The translations under genes were made by a program, and so were the position numbers. From positions 1-41,204 of the forward strand of contig JAAYCW010000135.1 in the NCBI GenBank assembly GCA_012729575.1: a stretch of 41,204 nt of DNA, written 5' to 3'. The notes under the pieces are model-generated. The model did no database searches and was not told where the DNA came from. It worked only from the letters and a program-made list of their open reading frames with translations. Source of the stretch: Actinomycetota bacterium. GTDB lineage: Bacteria; Actinomycetota; Thermoleophilia; RBG-16-64-13. Numbering within the stretch: position 1 is the stretch's first letter; each line of letters begins with the position of its first letter. Of the stretch, positions 24,944-33,382 are shown in pieces.

Positions 24944-25723
24944 TCAGTCGGCTCGGGCGTAAACGTGTATCTCGGAGAGGGAAGTGTCGTCCCACTCCTT
25001 ACCTGGGTAGACGGAAACGATCGTCATCTTGATCCATTCCACCAGCTGGCGGGTGGGGATGATGGTCTGATATTCCTGGGTATCGAGTAGCCTTATCAAC
25101 TGGGTTGTGCCTGTGGAGTACTCCACTTCCAGGGATTTCACCCGCGGGTTCCCTAGGAAACGCTCCTCGTCCTTCTGAGACCCGTTCGCGATCTCGATAC
25201 GGGAAAGTGAGACCTGCTCGGAGAACTCGAGTTTCACCCATTCACCCACGCCTGGACCCTCCACGCCTTCACTCCATGGTGTGGCCGGGTCTCCATCCAA
25301 CAGGTTGGTGGGCCGGTAGTTGTTGATTGATGTCGGCTTGAGAGTCGACGAAGAGGTGATGGACGAGGGTCGTATTAGAGTCCCCGGAATAGTGGTCACG
25401 GTGGTGGCGGACCCTTCGCCTCCGTCTGGGTTGTCGGTGCCGGTCGAAACAACCGTGGCCGTGGTGCCGGATTGACCTGCCCAGGGATCCACCGGCTCTT
25501 CCGTATCCAACGCATGCTGGACTATCGAATAGAGGGTGAACACCATGCCCGCGAGTACCAGCAGGAGGGCGATACTCATGGCGACACCGGCTGGTGTGAC
25601 CCGTCGTCTGCGTCCCCAGCGAATGCGGCCGTAGAGAGAAGCTCCACAGCGGCTGCAGAAGATCGCCTGCGGCTCGTTGAGAGCGCGGCATTGACTACAT
25701 CTTACAAACTCAGTGGGACTCAT
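24944..25723 (-). CDS. Zinc-ribbon, one-TM protein with extracellular discoidin-like domain
   Basis: A 259-residue protein. A four-cysteine zinc ribbon (CSQCRALN...CSRCG, residues about 9-28) is followed by basic residues and a transmembrane helix (VAMSIALLLVLAGMVFTLYS, about residues 47-66). Next is a Thr/Ser-rich linker with ATTVTTIPG and a C-terminal domain of about 140 residues. That domain reads YRPTNLLDGDPATPWSEGVEG and LEFSEQVSLSRIEIANG, the F5/8-type C (discoidin, galactose-binding-like) pattern that binds carbohydrate or cell-surface ligands. The ribbon would face the cytoplasm. Start ATG 25723 is taken because the ribbon begins shortly after it. It converges with dinB, 22 bp between stops. 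Function unknown; a cell-surface sensor or anchored binding protein is plausible. Confidence 0.75.
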   Translation of the reverse strand: MSPTEFVRCSQCRALNEPQAIFCSRCGASLYGRIRWGRRRRVTPAGVAMSIALLLVLAGMVFTLYSIVQHALDTEEPVDPWAGQSGTTATVVSTGTDNPDGGEGSATTVTTIPGTLIRPSSITSSSTLKPTSINNYRPTNLLDGDPATPWSEGVEGPGVGEWVKLEFSEQVSLSRIEIANGSQKDEERFLGNPRVKSLEVEYSTGTTQLIRLLDTQEYQTIIPTRQLVEWIKMTIVSVYPGKEWDDTSLSEIHVYARAD

Positions 25724-25871
25724 CCCCGTCTGCCCTTCCCTGGATCGGGCGATTCCATTCATACAAGCGTTTCACCACCGGCCACCCATTATCTCAGTAT
25801 CGTGGAGTCCGTTCCTAACCCTCTGATAGAATCTGAGCGTCCCCGTAAGCAAGCACAGCGGAGAGAAGCCA

Positions 25872-26756
25872 ATGGCCGACACCGATAGTCTCAAAGAAAC
25901 CAAAGACTTCTGCCTTGATGTTCCGTATCGGCACGAAGCGTTCTTTGTCAAAGGGTCCACCTCTCTCGATTGGGGTATGCAGAACCGTCTCGCGCGTATC
26001 TTCAACCCGGTATCGGGCCACACTGTGATGCTCGCCATCGATCACGGCTACTTCCAGGGACCGACGTCAGGCCTCGAGCGCGTGGATGTGAATATCCTCC
26101 CCTTGGTCCCCTATGCCGATGCAGTGATGCTCACTCGTGGCATTCTGCGCACGACCATGCCGTCCTCCTTGGGCAAGGGCATAGTGCTCCGCGCCAGCGG
26201 TGGCCCGAGTATCCTCAAAGAGCTGTCGAACGAACAACTCGCTCTCGATATGGAAGACGCCCTCCGGCTGAACGCGTCCGCGGTGGCCGTCCAAGTATTC
26301 ATTGGAGGCGAGTACGAGACGCAATCCATCCACAATCTCACCCGGCTTGTCGACGCGGGCAATCGCTGCGGAGTGCCCGTGCTGGGGGTCACGGCGGTTG
26401 GCAAGAACATGACCCGGGACGCCCGTTACTTCCGGCTCGCCTGCCGGATAGCGGCCGAACTGGGAGCGCACTTCGTCAAGACCTACTACGTGGAGGAGGA
26501 CTTCGAGACGGTGACCGCGTCCTGCCCGGTTCCCATCGTCATGGCGGGCGGAAAGAAGCTCCCCGAATTGGATGCGCTGGCCATGGCCTACAAGGCGGTG
26601 AGCGAAGGGGCGGCTGGGGTCGATATGGGCCGCAACATCTTCCAGTCCGACGCGCCTGAGGCAATGATCCAGGCTGTGAACAAGGTCGTGCATGAGGGAA
26701 TGAAGCCGGCCGAAGCGCATGAGCTGTTTCTGACCCTGCGCAGCGAAAAGAAGTAG
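25872..26756 (+). CDS. lsrF: LsrF-type 3-hydroxy-5-phosphonooxypentane-2,4-dione thiolase
   Basis: A 294-residue DhnA/LsrF-family (class I aldolase fold) enzyme. Its sequence follows E. coli LsrF closely along the whole length: [61 protein letters not shown] and [12 protein letters not shown]. Lys203 in KTYYVE falls at the same position as the E. coli catalytic lysine. LsrF finishes AI-2 breakdown by moving an acetyl group from the phosphorylated diketone to CoA, giving dihydroxyacetone phosphate and acetyl-CoA. No lsrACDB transporter, lsrK kinase or lsrG isomerase is in the window. A -10-like TAGAAT sits at 25827, without a clear -35, and GCGGAGAG precedes the ATG. The following epimerase gene is 7 bp away. 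An aldolase role on a related sugar phosphate cannot be excluded. Confidence 0.9.
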   Translation: MADTDSLKETKDFCLDVPYRHEAFFVKGSTSLDWGMQNRLARIFNPVSGHTVMLAIDHGYFQGPTSGLERVDVNILPLVPYADAVMLTRGILRTTMPSSLGKGIVLRASGGPSILKELSNEQLALDMEDALRLNASAVAVQVFIGGEYETQSIHNLTRLVDAGNRCGVPVLGVTAVGKNMTRDARYFRLACRIAAELGAHFVKTYYVEEDFETVTASCPVPIVMAGGKKLPELDALAMAYKAVSEGAAGVDMGRNIFQSDAPEAMIQAVNKVVHEGMKPAEAHELFLTLRSEKK

Positions 26757-26763
26757 TCCGAGC

Positions 26764-27483
26764 ATGGGTGGTACCACGTTCGAGCACCTGCGTTCTCTCT
26801 GTCCCAGCATCAGCGTGGGGGTCCTGTCGGCCGATCTGATGAACTTGGGCTTGGAATTGCAGATGTTGGAGCGGGTCGGGGTCGGCATCGTGCATGTCGA
26901 TGTGATGGACGGGCGTTTCTGTCCCTGGATGACGGTGGGTCCCTCCTATGTGAAGGGCCTGAAAACGTCGTTACTGAAGGACGTGCATCTCATGGTGCAT
27001 GAGCCTTTGGACAAGCTGCCGGCTTATGTGGACGCCGGAGCGGATATGGTGACGGTCCACGTAGAGGCGGCGGTGCATATACACCGGGTTCTTCAGAGAC
27101 TGGGGACGATGGAACACCGCGCCGGTCCCGGCCGGGGCATCGTCCGAGGGATCGCTCTCAACCCGGCGACTCCGCTGGAATCGTTGACGCCGCCTCTGCT
27201 TGACGAAGTGGAGGTGATATCACTCCTGGCTGTCGATCCGGGGTGGAGCGGGCAGAGGTTCGCTCCGCGCACCCTTGAGCGGGTGGCGCGCGTAAGGGAG
27301 ATGATCTCCGGATCGGGGAGAGACATCCTCTTGTGCGTCGACGGCGGGATCACGAGGGAGAACGTGGCCCAGGTAGTGGCCGCCGGGGTCGATCTGGTGG
27401 CCGCGGGCAGCTCCGTGTTCGACGGCAAGGCGGCCGAGGCAAACGCGGGGTTCATGTTGAACACCGTGCGGCGTTCCGCGTGA
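26764..27483 (+). CDS. Pentose-5-phosphate 3-epimerase-like protein (LsrE-like)
   Basis: A 239-residue TIM-barrel protein of the ribulose-phosphate 3-epimerase family. HVDVMDGRFCPWMTVGP aligns with the metal-binding DVMDGHFVPNLTIGP segment; DVHLMVHEP, VTVHVEAAVHIH and CVDGGITRENV also match. The loop LLAVDPGWSGQRF replaces the usual VNPGFGGQ.F, and the N-terminal SADLMNLG replaces SADFARLG, so it is a divergent member and a ketopentose or AI-2-like phosphate epimerase rather than the standard Rpe is likely. Salmonella lsr operons end lsrF-lsrG-lsrE, and LsrE is an epimerase of this fold, which fits the adjacency to lsrF. The ATG at 26764 starts the frame; the SD is weak. Confidence 0.78.
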   Translation: MGGTTFEHLRSLCPSISVGVLSADLMNLGLELQMLERVGVGIVHVDVMDGRFCPWMTVGPSYVKGLKTSLLKDVHLMVHEPLDKLPAYVDAGADMVTVHVEAAVHIHRVLQRLGTMEHRAGPGRGIVRGIALNPATPLESLTPPLLDEVEVISLLAVDPGWSGQRFAPRTLERVARVREMISGSGRDILLCVDGGITRENVAQVVAAGVDLVAAGSSVFDGKAAEANAGFMLNTVRRSA

Positions 27484-27548
27484 AGAGGCCGCCTGAACAG
27501 ACCGGGTGAGAAGGCCGTGCGAGGAGGCCGGGTGAGAAGAGGTGCTCC

Positions 27549-29858
27549 ATGAGGTCGAGGTGGTCGGATGAGGAGGCAGCCGGGCTCGTAGCCACATATG
27601 GGACGGAGTGGGGCGAACCACTGGCCCTGCGCACGTACACGGCGCGACTCCTCGGGAGCGAACCGGACCTTGTTTTGCATGGAGGCGGCAACTGTTCCGT
27701 CAAGACGTCCTGGACAGATGTCTTCGGCGAGGAAATCCCGGCGCTCTTTGTGAAGGCCTCGGGTGCGGATATGGCCATTATCGAGCCGGCCGGCCTGTGC
27801 GGTTTGGAACTCGACTATCTGCGCCGCTTGAGGGGGCTGGTCTCTCTGGACGACGAGGCCATGGTGGAGCAACTGCGCACCCATCTATTGCGGGCCGGCA
27901 GTCCGGACCCTTCCATCGAAGCCCTGGTACATGCTTTCCTGCCTTACGCCTACGTTGATCACACTCATGCCGACGCTGTGCTGGCGCTCACCAACCGGAC
28001 GGATGCGGATGCGCTGGTGCCGCAGGTGTTCGGCGACGACGTGGTCGTCCTGCCCTACGTGACGCCGGGGTTCAAACTGGCGGTAGCGGCTGCAGAGGCC
28101 TTCGAAGAACGGCCCGACAGCGTGGGTATGGTGTGGGCGCACCACGGGATAGTCACCTGGGGAGAGACGGCCCGCGAGTCGTATGAGGCGATGATTGCTC
28201 TGGTCTCCCGGGCAGAGGAATACGTGGAGTCCGGCCGGAGCCGGGGCGGCGCGCCGCCCACGGCGGCGCGCCGCGCGGTCGCTTCCCGAGGTGCGCCAGG
28301 AGTCAAGCCGCCTGGTTCGTCTTTCGCGGTGGCCGGAAAACCCGACCACCAGGGACAGATCGGTGAGCGTCTGGCTCAGGTCCTACCGGTACTGCGGGGG
28401 CTGTTGGCTGCTCGCACCGGAGATTGCGATCACCCCTACCGCCGCGTGGTGTTGAAGACGATCATCGGGTCGGAGGTGTCGGCGGCGCTCTCCGGCCCCG
28501 GTGCCCGGGAGGCGTTCTGTAACGCATCTCTCACGAGCGACCACCTTATCCGGACTAAGGCCCTCCCCCTCTGGGTCGAAGATCTGCCCTACGACGACCC
28601 GGCTGGGCTCCGTGAACGGCTTGAGCAGGCTGTAGACGGCTATCGTGAGGATTACCAGGCCTACTTGGCCCGGAACGCAGAGGCGATGCCCGCCGGGGTC
28701 GAGGCATTCGCTCCCGAACCACGTGTGGTGATGATCCCTGGCCTGGGTGTGGTATGCGCCGGGCCCGATCTTCAGGATGCTCTCATTGCTCGGGACATCA
28801 CGGCACACACGCTCGGGGTCAAGATCCGCATACGGGAGTCCGGCGCGGAGTATCTCGGGCTGCCGGAAGAAGAGCTGTTCAGCATGGAATATAGGACCCT
28901 CCAGCACGCCAAGTTGCACCGGGCCCCGGTCTTGAAGGCTCCATCGGTGTCTGCCTCAAGTGGGGCGGCGGGCGCGGGGAGCGTGAGTGGGGGAAGGGCG
29001 AGCACAGACAGGGCAGTTGCAGCCGAGGTTAGTGGCGGCAGTGCCACAGGTAGGTCTCTGCGGGGGCACGTAGCTCTTGTGACCGGCGCTGCGGGCGCCA
29101 TCGGGACGGGCATCTGCAGAGGTTTGTTGGAGGCCGGAAGTCTGGTTGCGGCCACCGATCTGGCCGGAGATCCACTGGACACCTTGGTTGGCGAATTGGG
29201 GGCGGAGTTTCCGAGTCGCATCGCCGGGTTCCCACTCGACGTGACCGATCCCGAGTTGGTGAAGAACGCCTTCGACTCCGTCGTCGGAGCCTGGGGCGGG
29301 GTCGATCTGGTCGTGCCCAACGCCGGCGTGGCCATGGTGGCTCCGCTGGTGGATCTTTCCCTCGACGGATACCGGAAGCTGGAGCGGGTGAACGTGGAGG
29401 GCACCCTGCTGGTCCTGGCCGAAGCCGGCAGGCTTTTCAAGCGTCAGGCCACCGGGGGCGACATCGTCTTGGTGTCGACCAAGAACGTCTTCTCACCGGG
29501 GGCCGATTTCGGAGCCTACAGCTCGACCAAAGCTGCGGCTCATCAGTTGGCCCGTATCGCCAGTCTCGAACTGGCCGGGGATGATGTACGAGTAAACATG
29601 GTCGCACCCGATGCGGTGTTCGCCTGTGGAGAGTGCCGGTCGGGCCTGTGGGCGGAAGTCGGTCCGGGGAGGATGAAGGCTCGGGGATTGGACGAGGCCG
29701 GGCTCGAGGCCTACTATCAGAATCGCAATCTGCTCAAGGTCAGGGTCACGGCCGATCATGTCGCGAATGCGGTTCTTTTTTTCGCCACCAGGGAGACACC
29801 CACTACGGGAGCGACCATCCCCGTGGACGGCGGTTTGCCCGATTCGACGCCTCGCTGA
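27549..29858 (+). CDS. Bifunctional class II aldolase / short-chain dehydrogenase
   Basis: A 769-residue fusion. Residues about 15-235 are a class II aldolase/adducin domain, with GGGNCSVKT, DHTHADAVLAL and WAHHGIVTWG giving zinc-ligand-type His residues. Residues about 265-460 continue the aldolase part, including AHTLGVKIRIRESGAEYLG. After a linker (about 465-500, Ser/Ala/Gly-rich) comes a short-chain dehydrogenase: VALVTGAAGAIGTGICRGL (cofactor loop), PNAGVAMV, VLVSTKN and YSSTKAA (the catalytic Ser, Tyr and Lys). Such fusions, for example YuxG/RhaE-like proteins, split a ketose 1-phosphate and handle the aldehyde product. It could therefore cleave the phosphate made by the lsrF-epimerase genes just upstream. 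GAGGTG precedes the ATG. A GC-rich insertion lies at residues about 233-270. Confidence 0.87.
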   Translation: MRSRWSDEEAAGLVATYGTEWGEPLALRTYTARLLGSEPDLVLHGGGNCSVKTSWTDVFGEEIPALFVKASGADMAIIEPAGLCGLELDYLRRLRGLVSLDDEAMVEQLRTHLLRAGSPDPSIEALVHAFLPYAYVDHTHADAVLALTNRTDADALVPQVFGDDVVVLPYVTPGFKLAVAAAEAFEERPDSVGMVWAHHGIVTWGETARESYEAMIALVSRAEEYVESGRSRGGAPPTAARRAVASRGAPGVKPPGSSFAVAGKPDHQGQIGERLAQVLPVLRGLLAARTGDCDHPYRRVVLKTIIGSEVSAALSGPGAREAFCNASLTSDHLIRTKALPLWVEDLPYDDPAGLRERLEQAVDGYREDYQAYLARNAEAMPAGVEAFAPEPRVVMIPGLGVVCAGPDLQDALIARDITAHTLGVKIRIRESGAEYLGLPEEELFSMEYRTLQHAKLHRAPVLKAPSVSASSGAAGAGSVSGGRASTDRAVAAEVSGGSATGRSLRGHVALVTGAAGAIGTGICRGLLEAGSLVAATDLAGDPLDTLVGELGAEFPSRIAGFPLDVTDPELVKNAFDSVVGAWGGVDLVVPNAGVAMVAPLVDLSLDGYRKLERVNVEGTLLVLAEAGRLFKRQATGGDIVLVSTKNVFSPGADFGAYSSTKAAAHQLARIASLELAGDDVRVNMVAPDAVFACGECRSGLWAEVGPGRMKARGLDEAGLEAYYQNRNLLKVRVTADHVANAVLFFATRETPTTGATIPVDGGLPDSTPR
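28244..28274. repeat. GC-only double palindrome inside the aldolase gene
   Basis: GGGCGGCGCGCCGCCC (28244-28259) is a perfect 16-bp palindrome, and the 12-bp palindrome GCGGCGCGCCGC (28263-28274) repeats its core. Together they code for part of the Gly/Ala/Pro/Arg-rich segment of the fused aldolase that is unlike the flanking conserved protein. The block could be a palindromic insertion or simply a slippage-expanded low-complexity segment. Confidence 0.6.
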
Positions 29859-29929
29859 GCCGGGGGCTCGCCGGCGGACCAGTTAAACGCGAGGTGTACG
29901 ACAGAGAGACGCGGGGGTAAGGAGGAACC

Positions 29930-30997
29930 ATGTCACTCCCGACTCAGCCCATAGATCTGCGAAGCGACACGGTGACCAAGCCGAGCGACGAGATGCGCCG
30001 GGCCATGGCTGCCGCGCCGGTCGGGGATGACGTCTATCGCGAGGATCCCACCGTCAACCGTCTCCAGGAGTTGGTGGCGGATCTGCTCGGCAAGGAGGCT
30101 GCTCTCTTCGTCCCCTCGGGCACGATGAGCAATCAGTTGTGCCTGCGCACGCTGACCCGCACGGGTGACGAGGTGATAGTCCACGAGGACGCTCACGTGC
30201 TTCATTATGAGGGTGGCTCCGCGGCAGCCCTATCCGGGCTGCAGCTCCGTCCCTTGCCCGGTGCTTTGGGAGTCTTCGCTCCCGAAGATATCGAACGAGC
30301 CGTCCGTCCGGCCTCCGAGCACTTCGCGCGCACCGGAGCGGTGGAGACGGAGAACACTCACAACCGCTGCGGGGGGACGATATGGCCTCTCGATGCTTTG
30401 CAGGCCGTCTCGACGGTCGCCCGTGCCCGTGGGATCGGCGTCCATCTCGATGGCGCCCGTCTCTGGAACGCGCACAGGGCCACAGGAGTCCCCTTGCCTG
30501 CCTATGCGGCCACGGCTGATTCGGTGACGGTCTGTTTCTCAAAAGGACTCGGCGCTCCGGTGGGATCCGCGCTGGCCGGCTCAAGGGAGTTCGTGGAAGA
30601 GGCGCGCTATCACCGCAAGCGCTACGGAGGAGCTATGCGGCAGGCGGGGATAATCGCGGCCGGTGCTCTCTATGCGCTGGAGCACAACCTCGAACGTATG
30701 GCGCAGGACCACGAGAACGCAGCCCTGCTGGCCGAATACATTCAGCAGGTACCGGGTGTGGAGCTGATCCATCCGGTTCAGACTAATATCCTCATCGCTT
30801 CCGTCGCAGGGCTGGGAGCACAGGCGGCTCACGTGGTGGATAGCCTGGCGGAACACGGGGTCCTCTGCGGCGTGGCTGCGCCGGACCGAGTGCGCTTCGT
30901 CACTCATCTGGATGTGACTGCGGCGGCGGTGAAAGCGGCTGGGGAGACCATCGCCCGCATCCTGCCTACGCTCGGCCGGAGATCTGTGGATCGATGA
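29930..30997 (+). CDS. ltaE: Low-specificity L-threonine aldolase
   Basis: A 355-residue PLP enzyme that cleaves L-threonine or L-allo-threonine to glycine and acetaldehyde. [19 protein letters not shown] at the N-terminus, [29 protein letters not shown] and [11 protein letters not shown] are all family blocks; [17 protein letters not shown] holds the PLP lysine. GGAGGAACC precedes the ATG at 29930. The ATG of the following Nudix frame overlaps the stop, though a later start is preferred for that gene. Glycine from this reaction could feed the Gcv system also encoded in the window; that link is inference. Co-location with an aldolase that may release aldehydes is notable because threonine aldolase works in that chemistry. 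Confidence 0.93.
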   Translation: MSLPTQPIDLRSDTVTKPSDEMRRAMAAAPVGDDVYREDPTVNRLQELVADLLGKEAALFVPSGTMSNQLCLRTLTRTGDEVIVHEDAHVLHYEGGSAAALSGLQLRPLPGALGVFAPEDIERAVRPASEHFARTGAVETENTHNRCGGTIWPLDALQAVSTVARARGIGVHLDGARLWNAHRATGVPLPAYAATADSVTVCFSKGLGAPVGSALAGSREFVEEARYHRKRYGGAMRQAGIIAAGALYALEHNLERMAQDHENAALLAEYIQQVPGVELIHPVQTNILIASVAGLGAQAAHVVDSLAEHGVLCGVAAPDRVRFVTHLDVTAAAVKAAGETIARILPTLGRRSVDR

Positions 30998-31032
30998 TGG
31001 GAAGAAGTTCGGACCGAGTGAGAGGAGGACCG

Positions 31033-31551
31033 GTGTCGGAGCCACTGCCATCGGGGCGGGATGTGGAGCCTCTGCCATCCGGACCGGCTGCGGACCCGCG
31101 GGCGCCCTACGCACGGGTGGCCGTGGTAGGACTGATCGCACGGGCAGACCATCGCGGTGGCCGGCCGGCGTGGCTTCTCCTGCACCGGGTAGACCTCGGT
31201 GATTGCTGGGATCCGCCGGGGGGCCGTGCGGAAGAAGGGGAGGACCTGGTCTCGGCCGTGGCGCGGGAGGTCAGGGAGGAGACCGGTCTTGAGGTCCGGG
31301 TAGTGGGGCCCTGCTATGCTCTGCTGACGGTCCACAAGGGCGAGCGGTTGCTTGCGGTGAGCATGGCCTGTAGGCTGCTGAGCGACCCAGATGCGGTGCG
31401 TTTGGAGCCGGAAGGGGCCATCGGCTGGCGATGGGCCTCCGAAGAGGAATGGGAGGAACTGGCTGCAGTTGGCCGCAGTAGTTGGAGTGCGCGTGACGTG
31501 CGAAGGGTGGCCGCCATGGTTGCGGCGCTGTGGGAGGTGGACGACGATTGA
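31033..31551 (+). CDS. Nudix hydrolase
   Basis: A 172-residue Nudix protein. The 23-residue box is intact (GX5EX7REUXEEXGU), from GGRAEEGEDLV to AREVREETGLEV, so it should hydrolyse a nucleoside diphosphate-linked substrate with Mg2+. The N-terminal 30 residues are Pro/Gly-rich with EPLPSG twice and lack fold features. The GTG at 31033 is chosen for the AGGAGG four nt upstream; an ATG at 30994 overlapping the ltaE stop is the alternative. It overlaps the next gene by TTGA. The substrate is unknown. Confidence 0.88.
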   Translation: MSEPLPSGRDVEPLPSGPAADPRAPYARVAVVGLIARADHRGGRPAWLLLHRVDLGDCWDPPGGRAEEGEDLVSAVAREVREETGLEVRVVGPCYALLTVHKGERLLAVSMACRLLSDPDAVRLEPEGAIGWRWASEEEWEELAAVGRSSWSARDVRRVAAMVAALWEVDDD

Positions 31552-32102
31552 ACCGGGGGCAGGCGTTACAGCTCGTACGGAATAAGGTTGAGAACGAGAA
31601 CCTGGTCTGTCACATGCGGGCCGCCGAAGCCATCATGGGAGCTCTGGCCAAGCGCTTGGGCGGCGATGAGGAGCGCTGGCGGTTGGCCGGTCTGCTGCAC
31701 GACCTGGATGTGGAGGAGACCGCCGACAACATGCACGCGCACGGTGTCCTTACGGTGCAATGGCTCCGGGAAGCGGGGCTGGATGACGAGGAGGTCCTCC
31801 ATGCCATCCTCGCCCACAACGCGGCCAACGGATCGAGTGTGGAGTCACAGATGGATCGGGCCCTCTTCGCTTGTGACTGTCTTACCGGGCTGGTCACGGC
31901 GGCGGCGCTCATCCGGCCGGAGAAGCGTTTGGCACCGGTAGAGCTGAAGAGTCTGAAGAAACGCTTCAAGGAGCCCTCGTTCGCGAAGGGGGCCAGACGG
32001 GAAGACATCATGACCTGCTCGGAACTGGGCCTGGAACTGGAGGAATTCCTCGCCATCGGTCTGCAGGCGATGAAGGAGGTTGCTGATGAACTCGGACTGT
32101 GA
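31548..32102 (+). CDS. HD-domain (HDIG-type) hydrolase
   Basis: A 184-residue HD-superfamily protein. CHMRAAEAIM near the N-terminus gives the first His, GLLHDLDVEET carries the His-Asp pair, and HAHGVL and AILAHN hold later metal-ligand candidates. Such proteins are metal-dependent phosphohydrolases, often of nucleotides. The TTG start at 31548 overlaps the Nudix stop and GGAGGTGG precedes it by 8 nt. The stop is 16 nt into the next gene's start region, so the four small genes here are translationally linked. A specific substrate cannot be given. Confidence 0.85.
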   Translation: MNRGQALQLVRNKVENENLVCHMRAAEAIMGALAKRLGGDEERWRLAGLLHDLDVEETADNMHAHGVLTVQWLREAGLDDEEVLHAILAHNAANGSSVESQMDRALFACDCLTGLVTAAALIRPEKRLAPVELKSLKKRFKEPSFAKGARREDIMTCSELGLELEEFLAIGLQAMKEVADELGL

Positions 32103-32331
32103 GTCCGGGCCCCCCGGACCCCCGCCGGTCCTGCTGGTGACGGTCTACGACCCGGTCGAAGCGGAGATCATCGCGGCCAAGCTGCGCAGCGCCGGCATCG
32201 ATTCATTCTTGCGCCACGATGCCTTGTCGACGGTGTATGGCCTCACTGTGGACGGCGCGGGACAGCAGGATATCATGGTGCGGCCGGGAGATCTGGAAGT
32301 GGCGAAAGCCGCGCTGGAGCAGAACCCGTAG
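32086..32331 (+). CDS. DUF2007-like small protein
   Basis: An 81-residue protein with LLVTVYDPVEAEIIAAKLRSAGIDSFLRHD and IMVRPGDLEVAKAALE in the pattern of the putative signal-transducing DUF2007 family (alpha-beta, about 70 residues). No catalytic residues are evident. The ATG at 32086 has AAGGAGG 6 nt upstream and overlaps the end of the HD gene by 17 bp. The molecular role is unknown. Confidence 0.8.
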   Translation: MNSDCESGPPGPPPVLLVTVYDPVEAEIIAAKLRSAGIDSFLRHDALSTVYGLTVDGAGQQDIMVRPGDLEVAKAALEQNP

Positions 32332-32369
32332 TCTCTAGGATCCGGACGGTTTCGAAGGAGAGGATCCGG

Positions 32370-33353
32370 ATGAGCGTGGTGTTGGGCGTGGATGTCGGGG
32401 GGACGAAGGTGGCGGCCGGGCCGGTGGACCAGGCCGGTACCCAGCTGGCGCCTCCTCTGGTCGAAGCCAGCCGGACTGAGGACACGGCCACCTTTTTGGC
32501 GGGTCTGGAACTCACTTTGCGTCGGGCTCTCGACGAGTTCGCCGGGTTCTCCCCGAAGGCCGTGGGCTTGGCGTGTGCCGGCACCGTCGATGCCCAGCGG
32601 GGAGTGGTGGTCGGATCGCCCAACCTGCCTCTGGTGGACACCCCGGTCGCCGCCATGATGGAGAAGGCGCTGAGACTACGGGTGGTGTTGGAGAACGACG
32701 CCAACGCCGCGGTCCTGGCCGAGACTGTGGCCGGTGCCGCGATGGGCTTTCGACATGTGGTGATGCTGACTCTGGGAACGGGCGTCGGTGGAGGGATCCT
32801 CCTCGACGGGCGCGTCTACCACGGAGCCCGGGGTGGAGCGGGGGAGCTGGGCCACATGGTGGTACAGAAGGGGGGTCTTGTCTGTGCCTGCGGAGGTCAC
32901 GGTTGCCTCGAGATGTACGCTTCCGGGCCTGCTCTGATCCGTTACGCGGCGGCGTGGATCGGAAACTCCGAGCGCGATCCCGGGGGTGTTCTCGGGGATC
33001 TGTTCACGCGGGGTCTTCTGACGGGCGAAGCGGTTGCGAAGTTGGCCCATGAGGGGCATCCGGGGGCCACAGAGGCTGTGCGGGAGCTGGGTGTTTGGCT
33101 CGGTGCCGGTTTGGTGAGCGTGAGCAACATCTTCGATCCGGAGATCATCGTAGTGGGGGGAGGAGTGAGCGCTTTGGGCGAAGCACTGCTTGCACCGGCG
33201 CGGGACCAGGTGCGCGTGAGTGCCATGCCTCCGGCAAGAGAGAAGGTCCTGGTTGTCCCTGCCCGGTTGGGCAACAGCGCGGGCCTGGTAGGGGCCGCTC
33301 TCTCAGTTTGGGGGCGTCCGGACTGGGGCGCGGAGGGGAGTGTCCGGGCCTAG
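32370..33353 (+). CDS. glk: ROK-family sugar kinase, probable glucokinase
   Basis: A 327-residue ROK kinase. VLGVDVGGTKVAAG is the phosphate-1 loop, VLENDANAAVLAE holds the catalytic Asp, LTLGTGVGGGILLDGRV is the phosphate-2 region, and CACGGHGCLEMYASG is the zinc-binding CxCGxxGCxE motif of ROK kinases. It should phosphorylate glucose or another hexose with ATP; glucokinase is the commonest annotation for this subfamily, but the substrate is not proven. AAGGAGAGG precedes the ATG. It lies upstream of rsmI, 29 bp apart. Confidence 0.86.
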   Translation: MSVVLGVDVGGTKVAAGPVDQAGTQLAPPLVEASRTEDTATFLAGLELTLRRALDEFAGFSPKAVGLACAGTVDAQRGVVVGSPNLPLVDTPVAAMMEKALRLRVVLENDANAAVLAETVAGAAMGFRHVVMLTLGTGVGGGILLDGRVYHGARGGAGELGHMVVQKGGLVCACGGHGCLEMYASGPALIRYAAAWIGNSERDPGGVLGDLFTRGLLTGEAVAKLAHEGHPGATEAVRELGVWLGAGLVSVSNIFDPEIIVVGGGVSALGEALLAPARDQVRVSAMPPAREKVLVVPARLGNSAGLVGAALSVWGRPDWGAEGSVRA

Positions 33354-33382
33354 ACGGGCTGTGCTGCTATGGTCCATATGTG

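Noticed and set aside
30994-31032. ATG at 30994 as start of the Nudix gene
   Set aside because: Possible by overlap with the ltaE stop, but a GTG at 31033 has a much better Shine-Dalgarno sequence and the 13 extra residues are not fold-like.
33095-33382. Extension of rsmI upstream through the 3' end of glk
   Set aside because: The extra 96 codons are the shifted frame of the ROK kinase and RsmI conservation starts at MLYICPTPIG.
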